A DNA stretch of 64,000 nucleotides, from contig CM061245.1 in assembly GCA_030848705.1 (NCBI GenBank), positions 73,271,564 through 73,335,563 of the forward strand, in the 5' to 3' direction. The notes below the pieces were generated by a model, which had not been told where the DNA came from, did not search any database, and saw only the letters and a list, made by a program, of their open reading frames with translations. The translations under genes and the position numbers were made by a program. This stretch comes from Heracleum sosnowskyi (lineage: Eukaryota; Streptophyta; Magnoliopsida; Apiales; Apiaceae). This document shows positions 49,262 to 60,632 of this stretch, piece after piece; the first letter of the stretch is position 1, and each line of letters opens with the position of its first letter.

Positions 49262-51122
49262 TTCAGATATCTACAATGTTAAAATGCATAAAAAATAAGT
49301 TAGTTGCAGATTTATTAAATTATGTTCAAGTGATTATCCATATATATTCACAATATATATCTCCCATTATTTTTATCAAATCAATAGCCCTAACTATTAA
49401 TTCGGAAAGTATTTCTCTAAATCTTTCTAGTGAGCCAAGATCCATATTTCGTCATGCTTAATGTCAGCTTTGGCTTTACTCCCAAAACATGACTTATTTA
49501 GGTAGACAACTCTTGTCAATTATATCATATATAACTCTTGGAAAGTTTGGTAGAACAACATTTGTTAACATTTATACAATAAATCATACCAAACTCCATG
49601 CCTCTAAGTTCACAATCCTATTGTGGTAACTTAGTTAAGTCTAACCCAATGGTTTAACAGTTAAGTATCACATTTACTTCATCGTGTCTTACCACGATAG
49701 ATTGGAGTGTTTTGCTTTGGCGAACCCACTCTTTCTCGATCTAGGTCTTGACGAGTGTTGCCCATTGGAAGGCATCTAATTGACTTAAAATTTTAACTTT
49801 AGGGGTTTTATTATTAAAACAACCATGATCCTATCATCAAGAGATTCCCAATTTTTCCTTGAACTAAGTACTTCAAATCAAAATTCTTCAATGGTTTGAT
49901 TTCCAGTCCGTCAGAGGAGTCACATTGGTCTCTCTTAAAACCCAACTTTCGTACAAGCACTGCTTGTATTTTTGTCAAAATCGCCCCATATCAAAATTTG
50001 AAAATTCATACTTATTTCTGTGTTTTATAAACATAGGAATCTCATGTTCGTTTTGTTCAATTTTAAAATCTTGAATCGTTACAGATTTTATCTTGTTTAG
50101 CAAACATGGCATGGGTGACGTATCTAATACATACATGTTTAATCTAATTAAAGCATGCATCTTTATTACTACGCATACATACCATCATCACATTATTATA
50201 TATGTAAAGTGCGTAAAGTAAACATGCTTGGTTATGGCCAAATCCTATGTGATTTTTCCAAGTTAAAGGAAAAATCAAGGTCAATCTATGGTGGTATCAA
50301 ATACAACATAATAAATAAGACATGTCTTCATGCTTCCTTGTAATGACTCCTTTGATCGCCTCCTTTGTATGCATCCATGTCTTCATATCATCCATTACAT
50401 TACAAAATATGAAACAAGCTAATCTAATAAACTTACAAGTGAAACTCGAGTTACATTCGAGATTAATCATTACAAGAATGAACGACATGCAAGTCGTATT
50501 TAAAAACCAAAACCATAATCAAAACCACTAACCTATGGGTCTTAGGGTCATAACCATACACCATTTTCAATTAACAGTTAAGGACATCTCAGATTTCATC
50601 AAGTCATCATACCATATCATATTTCTCATGATCCAATCAAAGAAATCATAAAAGGCATAATTCAGAAAAATCGAAATCATAACAGAAAACAGTAAATCGT
50701 AGTTTTCAGGGCCTAAACGATGTCAAATGGCCAAAAAGCGAATTGGTTCATGAAAAAGTGGTGAGTTTTACTCGTGACGATTTTCCCTTTCCGAAAAGGT
50801 ATTATTCGTCGAATTCTGACACCGTGAAATCGGAAAAACACTATTTACCGCAGAAACTGTTTTCTGCAGATTTTGCTTTCGGAATCAAACGAAACAATTT
50901 TGATCGATCCTCAAGCCTATGTATCACGTATCATATACATACAGACCTCACCAGCAACAACAAATGTGTCAATACACATCAGAACCCATCAGTTTATATA
51001 TATAAACTAAACAGCATGCATAACATACAAAATCGCATACATATCAGTAATGGCAGATTGTAAACATGTTATTATCAATAAAACAGTAAACATATAAACG
51101 AATTAAACACTATTCTCAAGTA
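49262..51122 (-). other. Leader of element E between primer site and gag
   Basis: About 1.86 kb of non-coding internal DNA. Long leaders occur in some Copia lineages. No gene is supported here; short open frames on both strands look like chance. Confidence 0.55.
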
Positions 51123-51134
51123 GCTCTGATACCA
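51123..51134 (-). other. Primer-binding site of element E
   Basis: TGGTATCAGAGC on the minus strand, adjoining the LTR end at 51136. Confidence 0.92.
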
Positions 51135-51135
51135 T

Positions 51136-53232
51136 TGAAGGGTTTCGGGCATTAAAACACAGCGGAAAAATGCGTAAAACAGAAAAATTAACGAAACCCT
51201 CCGCAGGATCCATGCGAAACATGATATTTAATTCGTGAACAGAACTGTTTACCTTTTAAGAAGCTTTACGATTGGTTGACAGATGGAGGTCCTTTTCTAT
51301 GATCACCACGTATCCCGCCTTGCGATATACGTCTCTAATCAGTCCACACGAACGCCCGATCGTCCAATGATCACCGGAGTTGGTAATAGCCACAAGAACT
51401 GCTCACGATTTCTCTCTCTCCCTCTAGCCTCTCCAAGTTATAGAGCTGCTAGGGTTTTTTAATAAAAACGAAATTCAAGAAGTACCCTAAAATAATACAT
51501 CATAATGTATTTATAGGGATGAGAAATTTGAGCTTAACCCTAATTAGAGTGGACTTCACAAACCCAATCCAATTCTGAGTTTTATTATTATTAATTTTGA
51601 ATTGTAATTTGATTAATCAAGTCCTACTTAATTAATCTAATAATTCAAAGTAATAATAATATTTTAATTAAATTCGAAATTTAATTAAAGCTCCGTTTAA
51701 AACGTTCTTTGTGTGTGACCCTTTTAGGTTATTATTACGTTGGCAATAATTTTAATATCTCATAATAAAATTATAAACAATGAGCGGAATCTAGTAATAC
51801 ATCATTGCTACCCAAGTAATAATAATAATTGGTGATCCAATTAAACCTTTAATGAATAATGTTCCATGTAATATAATCATTTTAACCTTATATTATAGAT
51901 TAAACTCGAGGCATGGTTTATGTCATCCTCTTCAACATTTAATCCCGGTTTACTTGATCGATGAGTAGACTATTAAACAAATCACTATTTGAGCATGGTC
52001 ATGCATTTCATAATCTCACTCAATCAAGAGGTCAATAATATCACTCCTATAATAGGAGGGTTAAATCCTATATCTATCATTCATGTTTCTCATATGATTC
52101 ATAATATACCCAATGTCCACCTTTATCATAACCCGGTCAAAGGTAACTTTGAGTAGAATCAAAGTATATATATTAATTCTCATATAGAAATATAATGATT
52201 TCAAGTCTAAGGATCATTACACCATTATCACTGTGAGAATTGCTTATGACACTTGATAACATTTACCATGAAGAATTCACACGGTAGGTCTATCCAGTGC
52301 CATGTTTATCTAACATGCACTTATGTCTTTGACTTTAGTATCACCATACTAATGACCAATGAGATGTAGTCATCTATCAACAGACATATTAGTCTTAATG
52401 CATTATTATTGGGTTAAATATCAAATTAGTCACTAAAGTGGAGGTCATATATCAATTTCTTCATCAATTTTAACGGGGTCTCAATTAAATCACTTAACTC
52501 ATAATAAATATCAAACATATATCGCTAAATATGTGATCAAGAAGTAAAATAATTTTTTATTGAGTTCTATACAGTTTTCTTCAATGCCACCATAACCAAA
52601 TGAAAAGTTATGTATTCTAGTATTTTAGATAATATATTCAGATTTTTAAAATTTTATTTAAAATTTAGTTTTGATTTTATATTTATTTTCTTTGATTTAA
52701 TTAAAAATAAATTTTAAATAAATTTTAAAAAATCTAAATATATTATCTAAAATACTAGAGTTCATGACTTTTCATTTGGTTATGATGGCATTGAAGAAAA
52801 ATGTATAGAACTCAACAAAAATTTATTTTACTTCTTGATCACACATTTAGAGGTATCTGTTTGATATTTATTATGACTTAAGTGATTGAAATGAGACCCC
52901 GTTAAAATTGATGAAGAAATTGATATATGGCCTCCACTTCAGTGACCAATTTGATATTTAACCTCATTATTATTGTCCTCAATAATAATAATACTCGACT
53001 AGGGATCTTTAGGATTATAAACACTATTCATATAATCTCATTTCTAAGTCACATACTTAGAGATATAGAATTCATGCTTATATACCAAGGACATTTATTA
53101 TTCTAATATTTATATCGCAGTTAATAAAGACATAATAAATAATTAAAGAAAATCCATAGAACATATTTATTAATAATCAAAATGTCTTCCCTAAGAACAT
53201 TATAGTTTGTCTCTAGGGCACAAATACTAACA
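51136..53232 (-). repeat. 5' LTR of element E, with a nested MITE
   Basis: Plus-strand ends are TGAAGGGTTT and AATACTAACA. On the minus strand the LTR starts TGTTAGTATTTGTGCCCT, a common start of long-LTR plant Copia elements. Without the nested MITE and its duplication it would be about 1.53 kb. Confidence 0.87.
52411..52964. mobile_element. 554-bp palindromic MITE, Mutator-like
   Basis: Nearly the whole element is one inverted repeat: arms of some 250 bases with termini GGTTAAATATCAAATT facing each other and an AT-rich centre near 52680. It is flanked by the perfect 10-base duplication CATTATTATT (52401-52410 and 52965-52974), a length fitting Mutator-type insertion. It has no coding capacity. 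Confidence 0.9.
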
Positions 53233-53357
53233 ATTGTTTACCAATTCAGCTGCCAAATTCTCATTAACATAAGCAGTCATTGACTGATTTCCAAATTCTG
53301 CGATATATGACAATTAAAGATAGTAGTCGTATTGTGTTCCAAATCTAAAGATAGAGA

Positions 53358-53844
53358 TTACGCACCTCCAAATTCACCTTCACTATCATCAGACAGTACG
53401 ACAATAGGACACTTAGGTTCTCTAATTACATCTTCTAACAAAAACTTACCAATAAACTCATGGAAAATGTCCACAGAATTGTTGTTGTATATGGACACAT
53501 AAAAGTGTGAAGGACCAACATTGTCAAAAACCATAACATAGTTCTCATGAACTGAGTACTTCAAGAATAGTTTCTTCAAACCATCTAGATGATTATTTAA
53601 ACCACAAAACCAAACAGAAAATTACAAACCATCAGGCATCATCAAATGCACATTTTTGGAAAGACTTTCCCCATAGTTGTCAACGAAAAGTCTTGGTATT
53701 TCCTATTACAAAAAATATACATACTTTATCACACCTAAGAAATAGGATGAAATATGAAATCTATATATGAAAAACAAATACCAACTCTCCACTTAAAATA
53801 GTGTGATCGTGCATTACTTTAAACCACTTCGTCCACGACTTCCC
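53358..53844 (-). pseudogene. Second B3-domain unit, probably broken
   Basis: Readable B3 sequence runs in order: KSWTKWFKVMHDHTILSGEL, then after an intron (acceptor near 53706) EIPRLFVDNYGESLSKNVHL, MMPDG, then WFCGLNNHLDGLKKLF, YVMVFDNVGPSHFYVSIY, and an acidic tail ending EGEFGGA at 53358. The stretch joining MPDG to WFCGL stays in one frame except for a TAA stop near 53625. Either a tiny 45-bp intron removes this stop and part of the fold, or the unit is a pseudogene. It may be the 3' part of the neighbouring B3 gene, but the exon phases I tried do not join. Confidence 0.6.
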
Positions 53845-53943
53845 CTATTGAAGACCTATGATACAGAAAAAAGGAATGCCAATTTATAAACCATTTCTCC
53901 AAAATGAATAAATAAAATTGAAAATATATGTTTTGTTTTATAT

Positions 53944-54895
53944 TTATACGACACCTGCTTTGTTAAACTTATTCACATTCCTCTTCTCAAACACCGACAC
54001 TTCAAATTTCTGAGAGTGAGAGGTCTTCTGGAAGACACATATATCACCACAACAAAGTTTCCCTGCTTTAGCAAAGTCATACCATTTCCAGTGCAGTAAC
54101 AAAGTCCCATCTCTCCATTTTATCTTTATTTTCCAGAACAAATTTTTATATCCTATTTCAACCCATTTCATTGAATCATTTAAACTACGCTGAGTACATG
54201 CATTTCTTGAGAATACCTGAAAACATACATTTGTTATTACTAATCACATAAATGACCAAAGATAGGCACATATATTAGTATCACAGTTCAAAAATTACCT
54301 TATAATAGACTCTTCTCTTTAGATGAGATTTTGAAATAACCAGGTCATATTCTCCAGTACCACTGGTGTAACAATTATAACTGAATTGTGCACATAGTTT
54401 GTCAATCTCAAAGTCACTACCCAAGTGATATACATCATTCACCCATCCTCCCATATACTTTAAGGAAAATCTATGAGCTCTAGCTTCTAGAGGATAATCT
54501 ATTTCTAGCCCATACATGTTAAAAATTTCAAGAAAAAATGTACTACCACCACTGTAGTCGACCGCAAAGAAATGGTATGGCTTAACATCGTAGTAATCAT
54601 ACATTTTTTCTAGACCCTCAATACAATTTGTTTTTCTCATGTAAATACCAATCCATAAAGCACCACACGGTAATACTACGAAAACACGACCGGGTACATT
54701 ATCACCATACCTTTGAGAAACATAAGTATGTAAAGTCTGTAAAACCAAACACATTCAACATTATACATCAACGGGAATTAAAACTTAAGCAGGCATAAAA
54801 ATCAATTGAAATCTCACCAAACAACCACGCATATACGTCCAAGCGTAGTTTCTACTCAGGAAATGCACTTTTTTCAACTCAGTTGATGTAGACAT
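53944..54895 (-). CDS. REM-like B3-domain protein, three exons (262 aa)
   Basis: Exons are 54818-54895, 54299-54736 and 53944-54216, all with GT-AG introns and matching phases. The ATG at 54895 starts MSTSTELKKVHFLSRNYAWT. The middle (FVVLPCGALWIGIYMRK, YHFFAVDYSGGSTFFLEIFN) is the second half of one B3 fold, whose first half is poorly conserved. The last exon (WKIKIKWRDGTLLLHWKWYDFAKAG, CCGDICVFQK, FEVSVFEK) is the core of another. B3 proteins bind DNA in the nucleus; REM members vary greatly and often lie in tandem. The target is unknown. The last codons read AGVV then stop; alternative splicing into the downstream B3 unit is possible. Confidence 0.7.
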
Positions 54896-55655
54896 AGTGG
54901 CTGATAAAACTCTGCCCAAATTTTTTTTGATGTTTCAATTGTAAACCCTAAAAAATTGGACCAGTAATAACAACATACAGATAAAAATTAATTGTGTGTA
55001 TTGCTAAAACAAGGAATCTATGTATATTCCTGAGGATTGTCTGAACCTGTCTGAAAATAACTCATTAAACAGGAAAGAAAAACAAGATATAAATAAATTG
55101 CATGCTCTTCTGCAAAATACCATACCAGTAAACTAAAGTTGTACCAACCAGAAGCATTAAAAATTCTGGGTTAATGGTATGTAGTAAATGCTATTGTAAG
55201 TAACAATTAAACCAATAATGTGTACACAGTCATATCAATTGAAAAACTTCTTGTGGCTCAATACTGCAATTTTACCTACCAACATAAATGAAGGCGCAGT
55301 AGTAAGTAGGACTTAGACTTATTTTAAAGGTGAATGCTTTGTGGTCTGAATTTACCTTTAAAAAAATCATCGATTTGCAAATTACGATAGGGAAATTCTT
55401 TTAAATTTGGTGTACTAATTTTGAACACTATTCAAAATCATTATCAAAACTTGCATACCCATATTTGCAAAAGAAAATCAGATCCGAGACATGCAAAACA
55501 ACTATATTTTCCAAACTGCCTTACATCCATAAAAGCGTCACTTAATTCATATTTAAAAGCAGAATAAAAGTCTTAATACATTACATGCATCCATAGATAC
55601 TTAAACTGCAACAAAAGACCACAAACTTCAAATAAACCATGCATGCGACCACTGA
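54896..55655. other. Region upstream of the B3 gene
   Basis: AT-rich, no gene or repeat recognised. It presumably includes the promoter of the B3 gene. Confidence 0.4.
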
Positions 55656-55946
55656 TTATTTCCCGTTCTCAAACGTCTTCCTCATTTTTGTCACTTCAAC
55701 ACGGAGACGGGAAATTTCTTCACCCAGGATCTCTTGTTGTTTATAGAAATTAGCACTGAACTCCTGATGGCTACGGGTGAGCTCCTCATGTTGCTGGGCC
55801 ATTGAAGAGACATGGGCATTCAGATTTGTCAACGACATCTCAATGTTATCATTCACAGGAGTTTCGTATGCATCAATCGCAGCCATAAGAGAGTCCTCAT
55901 CATCAGATACACCATCAAACGCATTCAAACGATACTGGTTGTTCAA
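55656..55946 (-). CDS. Hypothetical coiled-coil exon
   Basis: An open frame of about 95 residues with an acidic N-terminal part (FDGVSDDEDSLMAAID) and a heptad-like C-terminus (EEISRLRVEVTKMRKTFENGK) ends in a clean stop. It has no ATG at its start, so it is more likely a terminal exon (acceptor AACCAG near 55937) than a complete gene. A candidate first exon, MAGSSES at 56088, has the wrong phase for a direct join. I do not recognise the family. Confidence 0.3.
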   Translation of the reverse strand: MNNQYRLNAFDGVSDDEDSLMAAIDAYETPVNDNIEMSLTNLNAHVSSMAQQHEELTRSHQEFSANFYKQQEILGEEISRLRVEVTKMRKTFENGK

Positions 55947-56224
55947 TAGATCATAAAAGATTCATGCATGTTAAAGTAGAGAAGAAAAGTGCAACACAAA
56001 ATCAAAATAATGTAATATAACAATTACAAAGTATAACATGAATAACTTTTTCAACGAACTCAAACCTTGATTCGGATGAACCTGCCATTTCTTCTCTCCT
56101 CGAAAGTTACACAATACTAAAGAAAATAATTTATGTAGACAGGAGGTGACCCTTTTCACAGTAATAAACATAGACATGTGAAAACAGAAAAGGAGAAAAA
56201 CTTCACATTTCTCGATGTACACGC

Positions 56225-56692
56225 TGTTGGGGTCCGCTCCGAATTCCTAAATAAGTTAAGAATCCTATTATGAGCAGTATTCTAATTTGTGATAATTGAG
56301 GAAAGTCTTATTCTGGTAGAGATAAGAATTGAGGAAAGATTTCTATCCAAGATAAGAAAAGATGGTAATTGTCACAAATAGAATTAGAAAGATATTAGGA
56401 TTAGACAATTTGTTGTGCCTATAAATATAGATATTTATAGGGGTTTTAGAAGTATTGCAAAAGTTAGAGAGTTGTGTGCGATACACAAGAGAGAGCTTTT
56501 GTAATCAAGGTGATGTGATTATATTCAAGAGCGTTGAGTGAGGGAGCGACTCCAATCTTGTATTACATTCATAGTGGATTTGTGGTTTTACCCTCCCTTG
56601 AGGGGTTTCCACGTTAAATTGTTGTGTTTTTTACTTTCGTGTTTGTTATTGTGTTTGATTAACGTTGATCTATAGTGGATGCGATCCTAACA
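56225..56692 (+). mobile_element. Solo Copia-type LTR (468 bp)
   Basis: It begins TGTTGGGGTC and ends GATCCTAACA, with a TATA box (TATAAATAT, about 56420). The downstream stretch has the GAGAGAGCTTTTGTAATC-type leader seen in such LTRs. The flanks CACGC (56220-56224) and AACGC (56693-56697) match at four of five bases, as expected for an aged target duplication. No internal region is present, so recombination between two LTRs probably removed it. Confidence 0.82.
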
Positions 56693-57306
56693 AACGCAAA
56701 CAGATCCAATAATTTATTATATAAGTTTTACGATTGCTTAGAAATACGTGGATTTAGACTGTTCAAAACCGATTTATATTCAAAATTTTGAATACTATAT
56801 AAACAATTCCATTTTTGCCTACTAAATAAACCTTCTCCAAAATCGTACACATGTACACCGCAAATCAATATTCAAACTATTCCAGAATCTAAAATCAATA
56901 TTTCAAGCTTTTGCTAATAATAATTATTAAATCATTCAATTGAATCCCTTAAGACGATATTAACATTTTAATAATTACTTAAAATTTCGATTAAAGTTGT
57001 TCAATACAATTCCAGACGGACTAATTCGACTAATGTAAACAAATGGGTTACAAATGAAAGAGAACTCAATTATGTCCAACTTTCACATTCACTCCAACCC
57101 TACTTCTTAAATAAAAACTCACCAAACACCCAGTTGTTATTGCAGATCTACAATTGGAGACGGACAACAGTGGAAAAGAAATTGAAGTCCAACTATTCAA
57201 TAAACAAGAACACGGTTTATATCAGGTTCAAATTATCAACCACTTCATGTTATTAATTACACTTCAAGCTGACAACCACATTATTCACTTCTTTCTACAG
57301 GTTCCC
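56693..57306. other. Upstream region of the first RPA1-like gene
   Basis: AT-rich. A CTACAG acceptor ends at 57300, just before the ATG at 57307, so a 5'UTR intron is possible. No other gene is seen. Confidence 0.4.
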
Positions 57307-58170
57307 ATGGAGATATCATTGAGTAAGTATGATATATTAAGCAATATAGACACAACAACTTATAACTGGAAGTGTAGAGTCAGAACTCAATGCATCTGGA
57401 AAGGAATTAACAAAGAAACGCAACAGTGCTGGGGAATAAATATCTTATTCCTAGATGACTCGGTAACAAATTATTCTAAACTCTCTTAAATGACCATATT
57501 TCACACACACTACAAACTGTCTTGACATTTAATATGTTCTTACATGTAGAACAATAGGATCCACGCTTTTATGAGTAGCAAAAATGCAGAAAAGTTTGGT
57601 CATTCAATTACTAAAGGACATATCTACGTACAGTTAAACCTCTTTAAAGTAATACACTTGGGACCGGAGAAAAATATTACTTTATCGAATTTATTATTTT
57701 ATCGATATAATAATAAAATATTACTTTATCGATATAGTAATATTTTATTATTTTAAAGAAAATTATGTGCATATTTTTTGTAAATTTTAAAGGTAGTAGA
57801 GATTTTTAGTGTGAATTCAAGTATATTTGTATTGCAATAATAAATTTATACTATATAAACAAATTATAATCAAAAAAGGGTAAAATATAAACATATTTTA
57901 AATCCATCACATTCGTAATAATTCTTATAAAATCACTAATAAAGTAAAAATTAATCAAAATTAATGATTGATTAGAAATTGATAAGAGTTAATATCACGA
58001 TTCGTCATCTAATGTTAGGTAAGGAAGTATCAAGATATATCGTACAAACGATTATTTTCTATATTACGAATAATGTGTATAATGAGATATAATTTGTATA
58101 TACTCCACAAAAATTATGAACACAATTTATTTTGAATTTGGTGGAAACTGGAATATATGAATATAAATTC

Positions 58171-58208
<38 letters not shown>

Positions 58209-59929
58209 CAGTAAATATTACTTTATATTTTCATTGGGCCCTTAAGGATTTTTCCAAAAATTATTATCTTATGATTTTAGCGAATATATTACTTTATCCT
58301 ACTGGCCCAAGTCGGTACGGGAGAAATATATTATTTTAGCGAGGTTATTACTTTATCGGGTATTATTTTATCGAGGTTTAACTGTATTATCCAATTTTAA
58401 GGTTAAACAGTACGTAGGTCATGAAACTTACCGTGCCATAAGAGTTGATAAACACATCTATTTTACCGAGCACACAAGATGTATTAAGGATACCTCACCA
58501 GGGTTAACAATAGAGCCTTATGCATTTGATCTATTTGCTTTGGAAGAAATTCAAAATAATGCTGAAGACAATCGTTTCCTAATTGGTAACAATTCTTCTG
58601 CCTCTTAATTTATTGTATTGAAGAATATTGTGATATACTGACAATGATGTAAGAAATTCTATATAGATGTTGTGGGCATTGTAAGGAATTTTCGACCTAT
58701 TGTTAGTACTATTAAGAACAATGTTGAGACAAAGAGGCTAATGTTTGAAATTACGGATGGAAGGTTTGTTCGTTTTTAAATATATCATGTTGCAATATAA
58801 ATTTATTTTTCTAACCATAATAATTTGGAATATGTCGCAATTGTCATGGCAGCTCAACTGTGAAAGTTACATTGTTCAACGAGTTTGGAGAGGCATATGA
58901 GAAGCATTTACATAATTCAGACACTGAACAAACCGTAATCATCATCGCAGCAGCAAAAATACATAAATATGAAAGTAATCTTTTAGAAACTATGCAACAA
59001 ACATTTTTCTAATATTATAATCTCTCTTATACTTTAATGATATTAATCACAGGAACAGTTAATCTGACCAATTTTCCAGCAACAAGAATTTATGTCAATC
59101 CACCTCACGAGAGTGTAGAAGACCTCCTACAATAGTATGATTTGTAATATTATAATTTAATATCCTAATATTACAATTTCTTCACTAATTCATAGATGAT
59201 GCAGTTATGAAGAGCGAATTATGTTGGATATATCAAGCGAAGACGAAGAAGAGAGTAAAGAAATTCTATCAGTAGATGACATTAAAGCTTTACAGACTGA
59301 TTTCATTGAGGTAACTTCAAATACAAATATTCGTTACAGTAATGTATTGGAATGCACTCAGACTTTCCTAATTCAATGATATGTCTAATGTATGAGAACA
59401 GAATGGATGAAAAAAAGAGTTGGTACAATGCTAGGTGTGCGAAATGCAATATTGAGGTTTTTCGTGAACAAGGAAGGTATTTATGTAGTAAATGTAGACG
59501 CATTATTCCACACCCGGAAAAGAGGTACATCAAAATGCAACTGTAAATTATAGAATTTTCTAATTAAATTAACTAATTATTAGACATTAAATCATGTCAT
59601 GGAACCAAATGCAGGTTCAAAGTTTTTACCTACTGCTCGGACAAAACTGGATGTATTGGAATTGTTTTCCCAGATTCGAAAGTACGCAAAATTATCAAGA
59701 AAGCTGTGTTCGACATTCAACCTGAATATTTAGAGGTAAATTTCTTTACTAAATTTTGAACCATACATATATAAAATATTTAATAATACTTGCATTGTTT
59801 AAAACAAAATATTAGGAACCTCTGGTGGAGCCTTTCCTGGAAGAACTTAAACAATTACAACACAAGGAATACAAAGTCATGTTGAAGCTTACAGAAGAAA
59901 ACATAAAGGATGGAAGTATTATTTATTAA
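57307..59929 (+). pseudogene. RPA1-like (replication protein A large subunit) gene 1, interrupted by a MITE
   Basis: Exons: 57307-57462; 57550-58585 (holding the MITE 57631-58384); 58667-58763; 58853-58974; 59053-59134; 59205-59310; about 59350-59524; 59615-59735; 59816-59929. Motifs: N-terminal OB-fold strand set (MEISLSKYDIL, CWGINILFLDD, IHAFMSSKNAEKF), second OB fold (DVVGIVRNFRPIV, EITDGSSTVKVTLFNE, ATRIYVNPP), and a C-terminal OB fold with a four-cysteine zinc finger (CAKC x12 CSKC). RPA1 binds single-stranded DNA in replication and repair; plants have many short paralogues. The exon near 59311-59390 cannot be joined in phase, and stops follow after 59929, so besides the MITE the gene may carry other damage. 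Confidence 0.75.
57631..58384. mobile_element. Tc1/mariner-type MITE inside an RPA1-like exon
   Basis: Perfect 12-base terminal inverted repeats (CAGTTAAACCTC) are flanked by TA on both sides (57629-57630, 58385-58386), the target duplication of Tc1/mariner elements. The 754-bp body is AT-rich, has many sub-terminal inverted TTTATCGATA-like words and an AT microsatellite at 58171-58208. It has no transposase. Confidence 0.92.
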
Positions 59930-60632
59930 GCAATTCATTCGGATAATGCATTGGAAAAATCAGGAAACTTCTCACCGTCCAGGAACGAACAAGAAGACAT
60001 GTCTTTGATCAACGTAAGACATTTACATTCAAACATAGGTACATACGTATCTTTACACATCATCTAAAAATATTTCTTATCTTTCAGGGTAACGAGTCCA
60101 CTACACATTTTAATGAAACACCTAAGACTGGAATGTCAACAAATACAAAACATAAGGCCAGGAAAGTTGACGAAATCGTTCGGTTTGATACATAGGATGG
60201 TTTGGAAGCAAAAGGTGTCAAAAATATCAAAAAAGAAAAGGTTACAATTTTTTTAACGTCAATAAAACAACCTTTAATACAAACATACTGACTTATTTAA
60301 TAACTTCATTTACAAATATGAATGAAGTATGAGTTCTGGGACTTCCACAAGCTGCAACATGATTTTGTTATAGTATTGTCGATAGTTTATGTAACTATTT
60401 GTGATGTGTAACTTTATGGAACATATATGGCATGTGTAACCAAATTTTCTGGAAAGAGACTTGGTTTGGTTGGTTTATAATAAATACTTTACCTATAAAC
60501 AGATAAACTTCAAATCAACATTCATGTTCAATAAACAGAAGTACTGTTTATTATACAAACAACTACACAAAAGTGGAAGAAGGAATCAACTACAATACAA
60601 ACTTAAGATTCAAGTAGACAAAAAAAAACATC
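59930..60632. other. Spacer between the two RPA1-like genes
   Basis: The first 300 bases hold further readable but stop-broken fragments in line with gene 1 (for example MSTNTKHKARKVDEIVRFD near 60136), so gene 1 may have extended further. The rest is AT-rich and presumably the promoter of gene 2. Confidence 0.4.

Noticed and set aside
55971..56222. Minus-strand 83-codon frame near the coiled-coil exon
   Set aside because: It has no motif, is AT-driven and ends beside the solo LTR; I treat it as chance.
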